A stretch of 64,000 nucleotides of DNA from Neobacillus niacini (GTDB lineage: Bacteria > Bacillota > Bacilli > Bacillales > Cytobacillaceae), in NCBI RefSeq assembly GCF_030817595.1, contig NZ_JAUSZN010000001.1, positions 5,878,001-5,942,000 of the forward strand, read 5' to 3'. Position numbers and translations under genes: made by a program. Below the pieces are notes generated by a model. It was not told where the DNA came from, did no database searches, and was given only the letters and a program-made list of their open reading frames with translations. Every line of letters begins with the position of its first letter. Position 1 is the stretch's first letter. Positions 1-7,259 of this stretch are shown piece after piece.

Positions 1-773
1 AACATCATATTCGCCAGGCGATTAAAAGTAAGAGCATTTTCTCCGGTAAGCCTTATGTAATGGTATGTGTTCCATCTGGAATAACCGCTGTTGAGGAAAG
101 AGCTGTTATTGACGCAACACGTCAAGCTGGAGCTAAGGACGCTTATACGATTGAAGAGCCATTTGCGGCTGCAATCGGGGCAAACCTGCCTGTTTGGGAG
201 CCAACTGGCAGTATGGTTGTTGATATCGGCGGTGGTACGACAGAAGTAGCAATTATTTCTTTAGGCGGAATAGTTACAAGTATCTCCATTCGTGTGGCTG
301 GCGATGAAATGGACGAATCAATCGTTTCTTATATCCGAAAAAATTATAATCTTATGATTGGTGAACGTACGGCTGAAGCGATTAAAATGGAAGTTGGTTC
401 TGCTGGTGACTCTGAGGGTATCGATAATATGGAAATTCGCGGACGTGATTTACTGACTGGTTTGCCAAAAACGATTGAAATCACTGCGAAGGAAATTGGT
501 GTGGCATTAAAAGATACAGTCTATGCGATTGTCGAGGCTGTGAAAAATACATTAGAAAAAACACCGCCAGAGCTTGCAGCTGATATTATGGACCGGGGAA
601 TTGTTTTAACAGGCGGCGGCGCCTTGCTTCGAAATCTGGACAAGGTGATTAGTGAAGAAACCAACATGCCTGTTCTTATTGCAGAAAACCCGTTAGATTG
701 CGTAGCAATCGGTACAGGAAAAGCCTTAGACCATATTCAACTATTTAAAAACAAAGCTAAAGAGTCTAGATAA
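1..773 (+). CDS. mreB: Rod-shape-determining protein MreB (5' end outside window)
   Basis: Actin-like ATPase that polymerises under the membrane and guides the lateral-wall synthesis machinery. The frame is open from base 3, with no start codon before the window edge, so the N-terminal quarter or so is missing; the first in-frame ATG (60) is internal because the preceding codons read as MreB sequence. Visible are the second phosphate-binding segment ([13 protein letters not shown]) and the adenosine motif ([16 protein letters not shown]) of the actin/Hsp70 fold. The gene precedes mreC and mreD as in other bacilli. The 109-bp gap to mreC holds a palindromic interspersed element. Paralogues Mbl and MreBH exist in bacilli, but the mreCD context identifies MreB. 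Confidence 0.96.
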   Translation, partial: HHIRQAIKSKSIFSGKPYVMVCVPSGITAVEERAVIDATRQAGAKDAYTIEEPFAAAIGANLPVWEPTGSMVVDIGGGTTEVAIISLGGIVTSISIRVAGDEMDESIVSYIRKNYNLMIGERTAEAIKMEVGSAGDSEGIDNMEIRGRDLLTGLPKTIEITAKEIGVALKDTVYAIVEAVKNTLEKTPPELAADIMDRGIVLTGGGALLRNLDKVISEETNMPVLIAENPLDCVAIGTGKALDHIQLFKNKAKESR

Positions 774-776
774 AAA

Positions 777-850
777 CGAAAAGCGGAAGCGCCTTGCACA
801 GGGACTTATGGCCCCCAAGTCCATAGGCGCTGGAGCTAGACACAAAAAGA
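777..850 (+). repeat. GC-rich hairpin-forming interspersed element
   Basis: The mreB-mreC gap contains a nested palindrome. Outer arms AGCGCCT / AGGCGCT enclose inner arms GGACTT / AAGTCC. A partial relative with the shared segment CCATAGGCGCTG followed by AGC lies at about 8936-8975, before rng. Short GC-rich elements of this look (GCGGAAGCGCC...GGCGCTGGAGC) are common between genes in Bacillaceae; that is recalled, not searched. It is inside the mre operon, so it is probably transcribed and could act as an RNA hairpin. There is no T tract, so it is not a simple terminator. Confidence 0.7.
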
Positions 851-882
851 GAATCTACGTAGAAAAATAGAGGTGTATAATC

Positions 883-1770
883 ATGCCACAGTTCTTTTTG
901 AATAAACGATTGATCGTTTTGCTGGTTAGCATAATTGTTCTCGTGGCATTGATTGGGTTTTCGTTAAGGGAGAGAAGTAAACTATCCTGGCCGGAGCAGT
1001 TCTTAAAGGATACTGCCGGCTTGGTTCAATCCCTGGTCTCAAAGCCTGCTCATTTGGTTGCAGGTTTTTTTGAGAATCTTCAGGACTTGCAAAATACATA
1101 TGAAGAGAATAAAGAATTAAAATCACGGATGGAGAAACTTGTTAGCCTTGAAGCACAGGTACAGGAGCTGGAAAAGGACAATAAAGAGCTGCGTGATATT
1201 CTCGGTGAAGAAGAGACCCTGAGAGATTTTGAACCTTTACAGGCAACAGTAATAGGTAGAAACCCTGATCGTTGGCATGAAATGATTATTATCAATAAAG
1301 GAAAAACAGACGGAATTAAAAAAAATATGGCAGTTGTCACGGCACATGGCTTAATCGGCAAGGTGAAAACCGTCAATCAATTTAGCTCAACCGTTCAACT
1401 ATTGAGTGCGATGGATCCAAAGAATCGAATCTCTGCTATTGTCCAAGGTGACACAAACGTTTTTGGTCTTGTGGAAGGCTATGATGAAGAGAAAAAAGCA
1501 TTATTAATAAAAGCGATTCCTTCTGGGGTTGAAATTAAAAAGGGGCAAAATGTCATCACCTCTGGTCTAGGCGGCGTCTTTCCTCAAGGTTTGCAAATTG
1601 GTAAAGTAATTGAGGTTAAGCCTGATCAGTATGGATTGAACCAAACTGCGTTAGTTGAACCAGGTGCGGATTTTTACGATTTAGAAAATATCATTGTGAT
1701 AACCAGAACAATTGCTCAGCCTAGTGAAGCAGATATGACGGGTGAAGGAGAGGAGGAGGAGGATTTGTGA
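883..1770 (+). CDS. mreC: Rod-shape-determining protein MreC
   Basis: Bitopic membrane protein that links MreB filaments to periplasmic-side cell wall synthases. The 295-aa product has a short cytoplasmic N-terminus, one transmembrane helix (about residues 9-28), a coiled coil rich in E, K and L (about 65-108), then the MreC beta-barrel domains (about 115-275). The C-terminus is a very acidic tail (EGEEEEDL). The start ATG follows an AGAGGTG-type ribosome site. The stop overlaps the mreD start (GTGA), so the two genes are translationally coupled. Length and architecture are normal for Bacillus MreC. Confidence 0.95.
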   Translation: MPQFFLNKRLIVLLVSIIVLVALIGFSLRERSKLSWPEQFLKDTAGLVQSLVSKPAHLVAGFFENLQDLQNTYEENKELKSRMEKLVSLEAQVQELEKDNKELRDILGEEETLRDFEPLQATVIGRNPDRWHEMIIINKGKTDGIKKNMAVVTAHGLIGKVKTVNQFSSTVQLLSAMDPKNRISAIVQGDTNVFGLVEGYDEEKKALLIKAIPSGVEIKKGQNVITSGLGGVFPQGLQIGKVIEVKPDQYGLNQTALVEPGADFYDLENIIVITRTIAQPSEADMTGEGEEEEDL

Positions 1771-2285
1771 AGAAATTCCTGCTTCCTCTTTTGTTTCTAT
1801 TCCTTTTCTTATTAGAGAGCCTGTTTGCTCAATATGCCCCTCCAGAAGTTTTTGGCCGCAACTATATTTTGGCGCCTCATTTTCTGTTCGGAGGTATCTT
1901 GTTCCTTGCCATCTATGCAGGCAAAAAATACGGAATCATTTATGCGGCTATTTTTGGACTACTATTTGATATCGTTTGGATTGAAATTATTGGCATTTAC
2001 CTGTTTCTTTTTCCATTCATTACGTACCTTATTTCGAAAATCATGCACGTCCTTCAGACAAATATCATTGTTGCATTTTTTGTGTCTCTAGTGGGGATTG
2101 CCTTGCTGGAATTGGGTGTCTATGAAATGAACTTTTTAATCCATATCACCACACTTGATTTTATGAGTTTTCTTGAAATGCGTTTTTATCCTTCACTCAT
2201 TTTAAATGCCGCTTTCCTTTTGATTGCTGCGTATCCTTTAAAGCGTCATTTTGAAAGTTTTGCAGAAAGCTTACGAGATGAATAA
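1767..2285 (+). CDS. mreD: Rod-shape-determining protein MreD
   Basis: Small polytopic membrane protein of the elongasome; 172 aa, almost entirely hydrophobic with five to six predicted membrane spans. It starts at GTG 1767, overlapping the mreC stop, and its ribosome site lies in the run of GGAGGAGG at the 3' end of mreC. The sequence is poorly conserved in this family, so the call rests on membrane topology, length and position between mreC and minC. It is followed by 126 bp before minC. That gap contains TATAAT at 2337-2342 without a convincing -35, so a separate minCD promoter is possible but weakly supported. Confidence 0.92.
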   Translation: MKKFLLPLLFLFLFLLESLFAQYAPPEVFGRNYILAPHFLFGGILFLAIYAGKKYGIIYAAIFGLLFDIVWIEIIGIYLFLFPFITYLISKIMHVLQTNIIVAFFVSLVGIALLELGVYEMNFLIHITTLDFMSFLEMRFYPSLILNAAFLLIAAYPLKRHFESFAESLRDE

Positions 2286-2411
2286 GATTTGTATTTCTTT
2301 TTAAAAAAAGGAGAATACATAAAGCGTGTCGAATTGTATAATAAAAGTGTGTCTATGTGTTTCCAGATGCCGCATGAATGTGTTTCTTATTATTTGAGGT
2401 GAGTTTTCTCC

Positions 2412-3092
2412 ATGAAAAAGCGACAAAATGTTACGATAAAAGGTACGAAGGATGGAATTGTCCTTCATCTTGATGATAGCTGTTCCTATGAGGACTTAAA
2501 AAAAGAGCTCGATGATAAACTTTCAGCAAATCAAACAACTGAAGGTGAGCGTCATTTAACTCCTGTTAAAGTTGATGTTGGCAACAGGTACTTGAGTGAT
2601 GCTCAACGTGAAGAAATAAAAAATCTTATTCGCCAAAAAAAGAATTTAGTGGTCGATGATATTGAATCGAATGTGGTCACAAGAGCAGAAGTGGACAAGC
2701 TAAGAGCGGAAAATGAAGTTGTTACCGTATCGCGTATTATTCGCTCTGGACAGGTGTTAGAAGTTCCTGGGGATTTATTGCTCATTGGGGATGTGAATCC
2801 AGGTGGGACGGTAGTAGCAGGCGGTAATATTTTTATCATGGGTACATTAAAAGGGATAGCGCATGCTGGCGTATTCGGAAATGATCAAGCGGTTATTTCA
2901 GCATCAAGTATGCAGCCTTCCCAACTAAGGATTAGTGACTGTATCAACCGTGCCCCTGATAACGCTCAAAAAACAGAAAAGCGTGAGATGGAATGTGCGT
3001 ACATCGACGATAACCATCAAATCATCGTAGATAGATTGCAAGTTTTAATAAATTTAAGGCCTAATTTAAATAGATTCGAAGGGGGACATTAA
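2412..3092 (+). CDS. minC: Septum-site determining protein MinC
   Basis: Inhibitor of FtsZ assembly that, with MinD, prevents division at the poles. The 226-aa product has the N-terminal FtsZ-inhibiting domain (about 1-100), a linker, and the C-terminal right-handed beta-helix with its glycine-rich turns ([13 protein letters not shown] and [10 protein letters not shown], about 125-155) that dimerises and binds MinD. It starts at ATG 2412 after TGAGGTGAG. One base separates its stop from the minD start. Length and domain order are as in B. subtilis. Confidence 0.96.
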   Translation: MKKRQNVTIKGTKDGIVLHLDDSCSYEDLKKELDDKLSANQTTEGERHLTPVKVDVGNRYLSDAQREEIKNLIRQKKNLVVDDIESNVVTRAEVDKLRAENEVVTVSRIIRSGQVLEVPGDLLLIGDVNPGGTVVAGGNIFIMGTLKGIAHAGVFGNDQAVISASSMQPSQLRISDCINRAPDNAQKTEKREMECAYIDDNHQIIVDRLQVLINLRPNLNRFEGGH

Positions 3093-3093
3093 T

Positions 3094-3897
3094 GTGGGAG
3101 AGGCAATAGTAATTACATCCGGTAAAGGCGGCGTCGGAAAAACCACGACTTCCGCTAATATAGGTACAGCGTTGGCCCTTCAAGGCAAAAAAGTATGCTT
3201 AGTAGATACAGATATTGGCCTTCGAAATTTAGATGTTGTTATGGGGCTCGAGAATCGAATTATTTATGATCTTGTGGACGTGGTGGAAGGTAGATGTAAA
3301 ATCCACCAAGCACTCGTAAAAGATAAGAGATTCGAAGATTTATTGTATTTGCTTCCAGCAGCGCAGACAGTTGATAAGTCAGCTGTTACGCCAGAACAGA
3401 TGCACAAGCTAATTAATGAGCTTAAGCAAGACTATGATTATATTATTATTGATTGCCCTGCGGGAATTGAACAAGGTTTCCAAAATGCGATTGCCGGGGC
3501 GGACCGTGCGATTGTCGTTACGACTCCTGAAGTTTCAGCCGTTCGTGACGCAGATCGAATCATTGGTTTACTTGAGAAAGCAAAGACCGTCGAGTCACCG
3601 AAGCTTGTCATTAACCGTATTCGAAACCATATGATGAAAAGCGGCGATATGTTAGATGTAGATGAAATCACTACACATTTATCCATTGAGTTAATTGGGA
3701 TTGTCGCAGATGATGAGGAAGTAATCAAAGCATCTAATCATGGTGAACCGATTGCCTTAAATCCGAATAGTAAAGCATCTATCGCATATCGTAACATCGC
3801 TAGACGTATTCTGGGTGAATCGATTCCATTACAGCCACTCGAAGACAAGAACAAAAGTGTATTTGGTAAAATTAAACAATTCTTTGGTGTTAGATAA
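3094..3897 (+). CDS. minD: Septum-site determining ATPase MinD
   Basis: Membrane-associated ParA/MinD ATPase that recruits MinC. The GTG start at 3094 lies beside GGGGGACATT. The deviant Walker A (SGKGGVGKTT, residues 9-18, signature Lys11 and Lys16), switch I/II segments (DTDIGLRN and IIDCPAGIE) and a C-terminal amphipathic membrane-targeting helix (VFGKIKQFFGVR) are all present. 267 aa is the usual length. minC and minD form the end of the mre-min operon; a strong terminator follows. In B. subtilis the next gene is spoIVFA; here a three-gene minus-strand islet intervenes. Confidence 0.97.
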   Translation: MGEAIVITSGKGGVGKTTTSANIGTALALQGKKVCLVDTDIGLRNLDVVMGLENRIIYDLVDVVEGRCKIHQALVKDKRFEDLLYLLPAAQTVDKSAVTPEQMHKLINELKQDYDYIIIDCPAGIEQGFQNAIAGADRAIVVTTPEVSAVRDADRIIGLLEKAKTVESPKLVINRIRNHMMKSGDMLDVDEITTHLSIELIGIVADDEEVIKASNHGEPIALNPNSKASIAYRNIARRILGESIPLQPLEDKNKSVFGKIKQFFGVR

Positions 3898-3902
3898 TAG
3901 GT

Positions 3903-3941
3903 AAAAGCCTGTCCATATTGGTGTAGACAGGCTTTTTTTTT
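3903..3941 (+). terminator. Rho-independent terminator of the mre-min operon
   Basis: Perfect stem AAAAGCCTGTC / GACAGGCTTTT with a 12-base loop, followed by a run of nine T. It begins six bases after the minD stop. Confidence 0.95.
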
Positions 3942-3945
3942 GTTA

Positions 3946-4090
3946 TTAATTGGTAGAAAATGTCTAAACGTCCAAAACTATATAAAAATAGTCCAAAACC
4001 TCAAGGAAAATGTCCAAAACTACCTGAAAATAGTCCAAAACCTGATGGAAATTGTTCAAAACCTCATGAAAAAAGTCCAAATAGCAAGTT
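3946..4090 (+). repeat. 21-bp tandem repeat array, copy 1 (leader plus six units)
   Basis: A leader (TTGGTAGAAAATGTCTAAAC) is followed by cores GTCCAAAAC starting at 3970, 3991, 4012, 4033, 4054 (GTTCAAAAC) and 4075 (GTCCAAATA): exactly 21 bp apart with no indel. The 12 bases between cores vary. Related arrays with the same leader lie at 7041-7175 (same strand) and 61640-61763 (opposite strand). Because 21 is a multiple of three, the array is also an open frame: ATG 3960 to TGA 4128-4130 would give 56 aa with a heptad pattern around SPKP. No ribosome site precedes that ATG and copy 2 carries a stop, so a DNA-level element is preferred. The real gene content of this gap is otherwise nil. Confidence 0.9.
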
Positions 4091-4136
4091 CCTAGGTTTG
4101 GTCGCACTCCCATGTGCATACGCAGATTGAAATATT

Positions 4137-4583
4137 TTAAAATCCAATTAAATGCAAGGTGAGTGACGCTCTATTATATCGCGGTAGTCTACCTCTAGGA
4201 GCATACGTGTCAGCAATAAAGATACCAATTGTATCACCAGCATACAAGTAAGCTTGAACATTTATTCCTGTGCTGGTACTTATCCCGTTTGCGTCAAAAG
4301 TGGAACCTATCAGTGGGTCAGATCCATCATGCCGCCGGTTGATATTGAACATCACCGTTTGCTCTTCCTCTAGTATAACGGATACATCCGCTGTGATCTG
4401 ATAAACACCTGAATTGTGTACTGTAATACTATTTGAGGCAATATCCGGTCGGGTATTTTGATAGGGTCCAGCTATTGTAAAATCTATTAAATTCCCAGTC
4501 ACGAGAGGAATAATTTTATCATGGGGCAAATCTTGTTTATATAATGATCCATAAGTGAATGGCTTTACGTTTTTGGTTCTCAT
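4137..4583 (-). CDS. C1q/BclA-type beta jelly-roll domain protein, probably spore- or cell-surface
   Basis: 148-aa product. It resembles the C-terminal trimerisation domain of Bacillus exosporium collagen-like proteins and of C1q/TNF folds. Typical are the strand pattern with SITVHNSGVYQITADVSV, the mid-domain VMFNINR and the terminal RASLTLHLIGF. Unlike BclA it has no Gly-X-Y collagen stretch and no exosporium leader, so only the globular domain is present. The start is placed at ATG 4583 because AAGGTGG lies six bases upstream; a TTG at 4610 in the same frame has no good site. It lies just downstream of speD on the minus strand, likely cotranscribed. Function is inferred from fold resemblance only. 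Confidence 0.6.
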   Translation of the reverse strand: MRTKNVKPFTYGSLYKQDLPHDKIIPLVTGNLIDFTIAGPYQNTRPDIASNSITVHNSGVYQITADVSVILEEEQTVMFNINRRHDGSDPLIGSTFDANGISTSTGINVQAYLYAGDTIGIFIADTYAPRGRLPRYNRASLTLHLIGF

Positions 4584-4613
4584 ATGTTTCCACCTTGGTT
4601 TAATAGGCAAAGG

Positions 4614-4994
4614 TCAATTGCCTAATTCTTCACACGTAATCGTTTGTGGATAGGAAACTCCTCGAGAAATGGAGTATACCATTGATTGTTTGGAAGATAA
4701 TTCCTTAATAAGGAATTCTACTTGAGGTGTAAGCTCTAGAGTTCCGCACGTATAAAAGTCTAATGACACGTACCTTTCCTCCGGCCAAGTATGAATCGAT
4801 AAATGAGAAGTGGATAAAACCAGCATCCCTGTTACACCTTGTGGCTCAAATTGGTGGAAGTAAGAGTATAAAATCTCCATATTTGCATCAAGAGCCGCTT
4901 TTTTACACATTCCTTCTAAAAATTTGATGTCATTTAAATGAATCGAATCGCACTCAAATGCGTCAATGATAATATGCTTTCCTTCTTTGCTCAA
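4614..4994 (-). CDS. speD: S-adenosylmethionine decarboxylase proenzyme (SpeD class 1B)
   Basis: Makes decarboxylated AdoMet, the aminopropyl donor for spermidine synthesis. It is a 126-aa pyruvoyl enzyme: self-cleavage before Ser63 creates the pyruvoyl group, and the motif SHLSIHTWPE supplies Ser63 and His68, with Cys83 in DFYTCG, all at the family's standard numbering. The residue before the cleavage serine is Thr62, where Glu is usual in the Bacillus and Thermotoga enzymes. The start is TTG 4994 after GGAGGGG at 11 bases; the nearby ATGATG pair runs into a stop. The spermidine synthase gene lies immediately upstream on the same strand, separated by a hairpin. Confidence 0.9.
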   Translation of the reverse strand: MSKEGKHIIIDAFECDSIHLNDIKFLEGMCKKAALDANMEILYSYFHQFEPQGVTGMLVLSTSHLSIHTWPEERYVSLDFYTCGTLELTPQVEFLIKELSSKQSMVYSISRGVSYPQTITCEELGN

Positions 4995-5089
4995 AGCCTC
5001 ATCATTCCCCTCCGTTTTCCTTTATGGTATGGGATTTACCAAAAAATAAATTGTACGGTTGTCCATGTTTTAAAGAAATAATACCTAAA

Positions 5090-5134
5090 AAGTTGCTCTA
5101 CTCGTTGAACAACTCAAGGAGTAGAGTCTTTTTT
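5090..5134. terminator. Hairpin between the spermidine synthase gene and speD
   Basis: Arms GCTCTACTC (5095-5103) and GAGTAGAGT (5119-5127). On the plus strand a run of seven T follows; on the minus strand a run of five T follows three bases after the stem. As the gene ending here (5141) is on the minus strand, it probably terminates or attenuates that transcript before speD. Confidence 0.65.
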
Positions 5135-5140
5135 TGCAGG

Positions 5141-6928
5141 TTACCTTCGCAGTTCTTGATTATAAATTTCATGTAATTTTAGGTTAGACAAGGTATTCAT
5201 ATGTGAATTTTCCTGGACTGACCGAAATTTTGACGGAAAGACAAATAAAGTCGATAGGTCATTAGGGAGCGTTTGATAAGGGACAGCTACCTTTCTATTG
5301 TGCAAATGAAGCGGCTTTTTTGATGCAAGGTGAAATCCCCAATCCCCGAATGAAGGAACTTCGGTATGGTAACTCCTAACATGCATTCCTGTCCCTTTTA
5401 GTGATAAACCAATGCTCCAGTATACAAATGGAGCATATTCTGGTGAATGAGATTGACAGACTAGAATGCCATCTTTCGTAAGAAGATTGGATAATTTCTT
5501 GAAAAATTCCACCGTATACAATCGGCTCAACATTTCATCGCCCGGATCTGGCAAGTCCACAATGATGACATCATACGGTTCCTTTTGTTCTTTTTGAAAT
5601 ACCTGGATATCTTTTTGATGGACGGATACTCGCTTATCGTGGAGTGCTCGTTGGTTTAGGTTCGCTACCTTTGGTATATTACTCGCCATGTGGATCATTA
5701 ATGGATCAAGGTCAACTAGGTCAATATGCTTCACATCTGGGTATTTAAGAACTTCACGAATGGCAAATCCATCGCCACCGCCGGCAATCAGAATACGTTC
5801 CCGTTTTTGAACCATGGTAAGTGCCGGATGAACAAGTGCCTCATGATAGATTTGTTCGTCTAAAGAACTAAATTGTAGCTGTTTGTCTAGATATAAACGC
5901 ACATCTCTTGTCTCCAAAACTTTTACACAATCCCCTTTTGTTCCGCCTTCATAAAGTAATCTGTGTGGATTGGAGAGCAGATGACGAAGTTCTTTCGTTT
6001 CGTCTTGGTCTTGAATATCCTTTGAATTTGCTGAAAGAAGTGTGTGGAGATTTAGGGATCTAATTGAGTTAACCATAGCTTGATTTCTGACTGATCTCAC
6101 CCGGTTCGAAAAAGTAAACCATGAATAAAGATCTTCAGGAAGTGTCCGATTTTGTATATTAATCTTTTTTTCTTCCCCCCGTACTAACCGTTTTTTCGCT
6201 GCAAGATGAAATCCGCAATCTCCAAACCAAGGAACATTAACATGATAGTTCAGAGTGTAAAGGGAAGAACTCTGCAGTGTTTTATCAATACTCCAGAATG
6301 CCAACGGATTGTCTTCAGGTGAGGAAGACGTGATAACCAATATACCGCAATCGGTTAGAAGGTTAGACAATTTTTTGAAAAATTCTTTTGTGTATAATTT
6401 ACTATCTTGCTTGGTTACTGGATCTGGTAGTTTTGCGATTATCACATCAAAATGATGCTGATTTGTTTGTAGAAAATCATATATGCTACTCTGGTTTATT
6501 TGAACGCGATTATCAAAAAAAGAATTCTCGTTCATTTCATAAAGTTCAGGTGTTTTCTGGGCTGCTATAAGGGTTTCTGGGGATAAGGATACAAGACTAA
6601 CCTGGCAAAGGTCCGAGTATTTGAGGACCTCTCGCAGTGCTAGTCCGCACTCATCCCCGATAATTAATACGCGTTTTTGCTGGTCTGAAAAAACAAATGC
6701 CGGATGGACTAGTGCTTCATGATAGATTCGTTCATCCATTGAATTCCAAACTAATTGATCATTCCGGTATAAACGTATATTTTTCGTTTCTAACAAAAGT
6801 ACGTCTTGGTATGGACTCTTGCCTTCAAAAAGAATTTGGTGAGGGCCCATTAACAATTGCTGTAACTCAATTAAATCGTAAACATCACCACGAAAAGAAT
6901 CATGTTTGTCACTTGTAGACAAAATCAT
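5141..6928 (-). CDS. Tandem double-domain spermidine synthase, N-terminal copy degenerate
   Basis: The 595-aa protein has two aminopropyltransferase domains in a row: about 20-260 and 315-550. The second has an intact AdoMet fold: GGGDGFAIRE (383-392), acidic LVDLDP (404-409) and catalytic-region DLPDP (458-462). The first aligns by eye along its whole length (both contain IYHEALVHPA and TxEFFKKLSNLLT-like segments), but the glycine loop is GDECGLALRE (91-100), LVSLSP replaces LVDLDP (112-117), and KLPDP replaces DLPDP (166-170). Only the C-terminal half should be active. It starts at ATG 6928 after GAGGTGA. Bacterial SpeE is normally a single domain of about 280 aa. speD downstream supplies the donor. 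Product specificity (spermidine or another polyamine) cannot be told. Confidence 0.88.
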   Translation of the reverse strand: MILSTSDKHDSFRGDVYDLIELQQLLMGPHQILFEGKSPYQDVLLLETKNIRLYRNDQLVWNSMDERIYHEALVHPAFVFSDQQKRVLIIGDECGLALREVLKYSDLCQVSLVSLSPETLIAAQKTPELYEMNENSFFDNRVQINQSSIYDFLQTNQHHFDVIIAKLPDPVTKQDSKLYTKEFFKKLSNLLTDCGILVITSSSPEDNPLAFWSIDKTLQSSSLYTLNYHVNVPWFGDCGFHLAAKKRLVRGEEKKINIQNRTLPEDLYSWFTFSNRVRSVRNQAMVNSIRSLNLHTLLSANSKDIQDQDETKELRHLLSNPHRLLYEGGTKGDCVKVLETRDVRLYLDKQLQFSSLDEQIYHEALVHPALTMVQKRERILIAGGGDGFAIREVLKYPDVKHIDLVDLDPLMIHMASNIPKVANLNQRALHDKRVSVHQKDIQVFQKEQKEPYDVIIVDLPDPGDEMLSRLYTVEFFKKLSNLLTKDGILVCQSHSPEYAPFVYWSIGLSLKGTGMHVRSYHTEVPSFGDWGFHLASKKPLHLHNRKVAVPYQTLPNDLSTLFVFPSKFRSVQENSHMNTLSNLKLHEIYNQELRR

Positions 6929-6959
6929 TCACCTCTATTTATTTTACTTACAGCCATTA

Positions 6960-6996
6960 TATGGATAAGCACTAAAAATGTGTGGCTTATCCACAA
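6960..6996. promoter_or_regulatory. Palindrome containing a consensus DnaA box
   Basis: TGGATAAGC (6962-6970) and GCTTATCCA (6985-6993) form a perfect 9-bp inverted repeat between the divergent spermidine synthase and spoIVFA genes. The right arm runs into TTATCCACA, a perfect DnaA-box consensus, and the left arm reads TTATCCATA on the other strand, one mismatch away. No origin features (AT-rich unwinding element, dnaA, dnaN) are nearby, so this may be a regulatory DnaA site or chance. Confidence 0.4.
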
Positions 6997-7040
6997 ATCC
7001 ATGAAAGTTTCAGTTAACCATTACTGAATTTAATTTATAA

Positions 7041-7175
7041 TTGGTAATATATGTCTAAACGTCCAAAACGCTGTGAAAAATGTCCATAACCATGTGAAAA
7101 TAGTCCAAAACACTTTAAAAAATGTCCAAAACCATGCGGAGAATGTCCAAAGCCACGAGGAAAACATTCGATAAC
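7041..7175 (+). repeat. 21-bp tandem repeat array, copy 2
   Basis: The leader TTGGTAATATATGTCTAAAC precedes cores at 7061, 7082 (GTCCATAAC), 7103, 7124, 7145 and a decayed sixth near 7166, again exactly 21 bp apart. It is in the same orientation as copy 1, and the two bracket the minus-strand polyamine islet. Read as a frame from ATG 7051, one A-to-T change in the second core gives TAA after 12 codons, so this copy does not encode the heptad peptide possible in copy 1. Confidence 0.9.
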
Positions 7176-7259
7176 CCTAAATAAATGTTCCTAGAGTCAT
7201 ACTCTTAAGGACAACCTCATAGACTTGTACAAAAAGGTCACTAAAGGTTGGTGGGTATT

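Noticed and set aside
1..59. mreB starting at the first ATG in the window (60)
   Set aside because: The frame is open upstream and encodes conserved MreB residues, so the gene is merely cut by the window edge.
3960..4130. 56-codon heptad-repeat peptide gene
   Set aside because: Not listed as a gene: no ribosome site, and copy 2 has a stop. It is kept as an open hypothesis in the findings.
6960..6996. Replication origin
   Set aside because: Only two DnaA-like boxes, and no dnaA/dnaN genes or AT-rich unwinding region.
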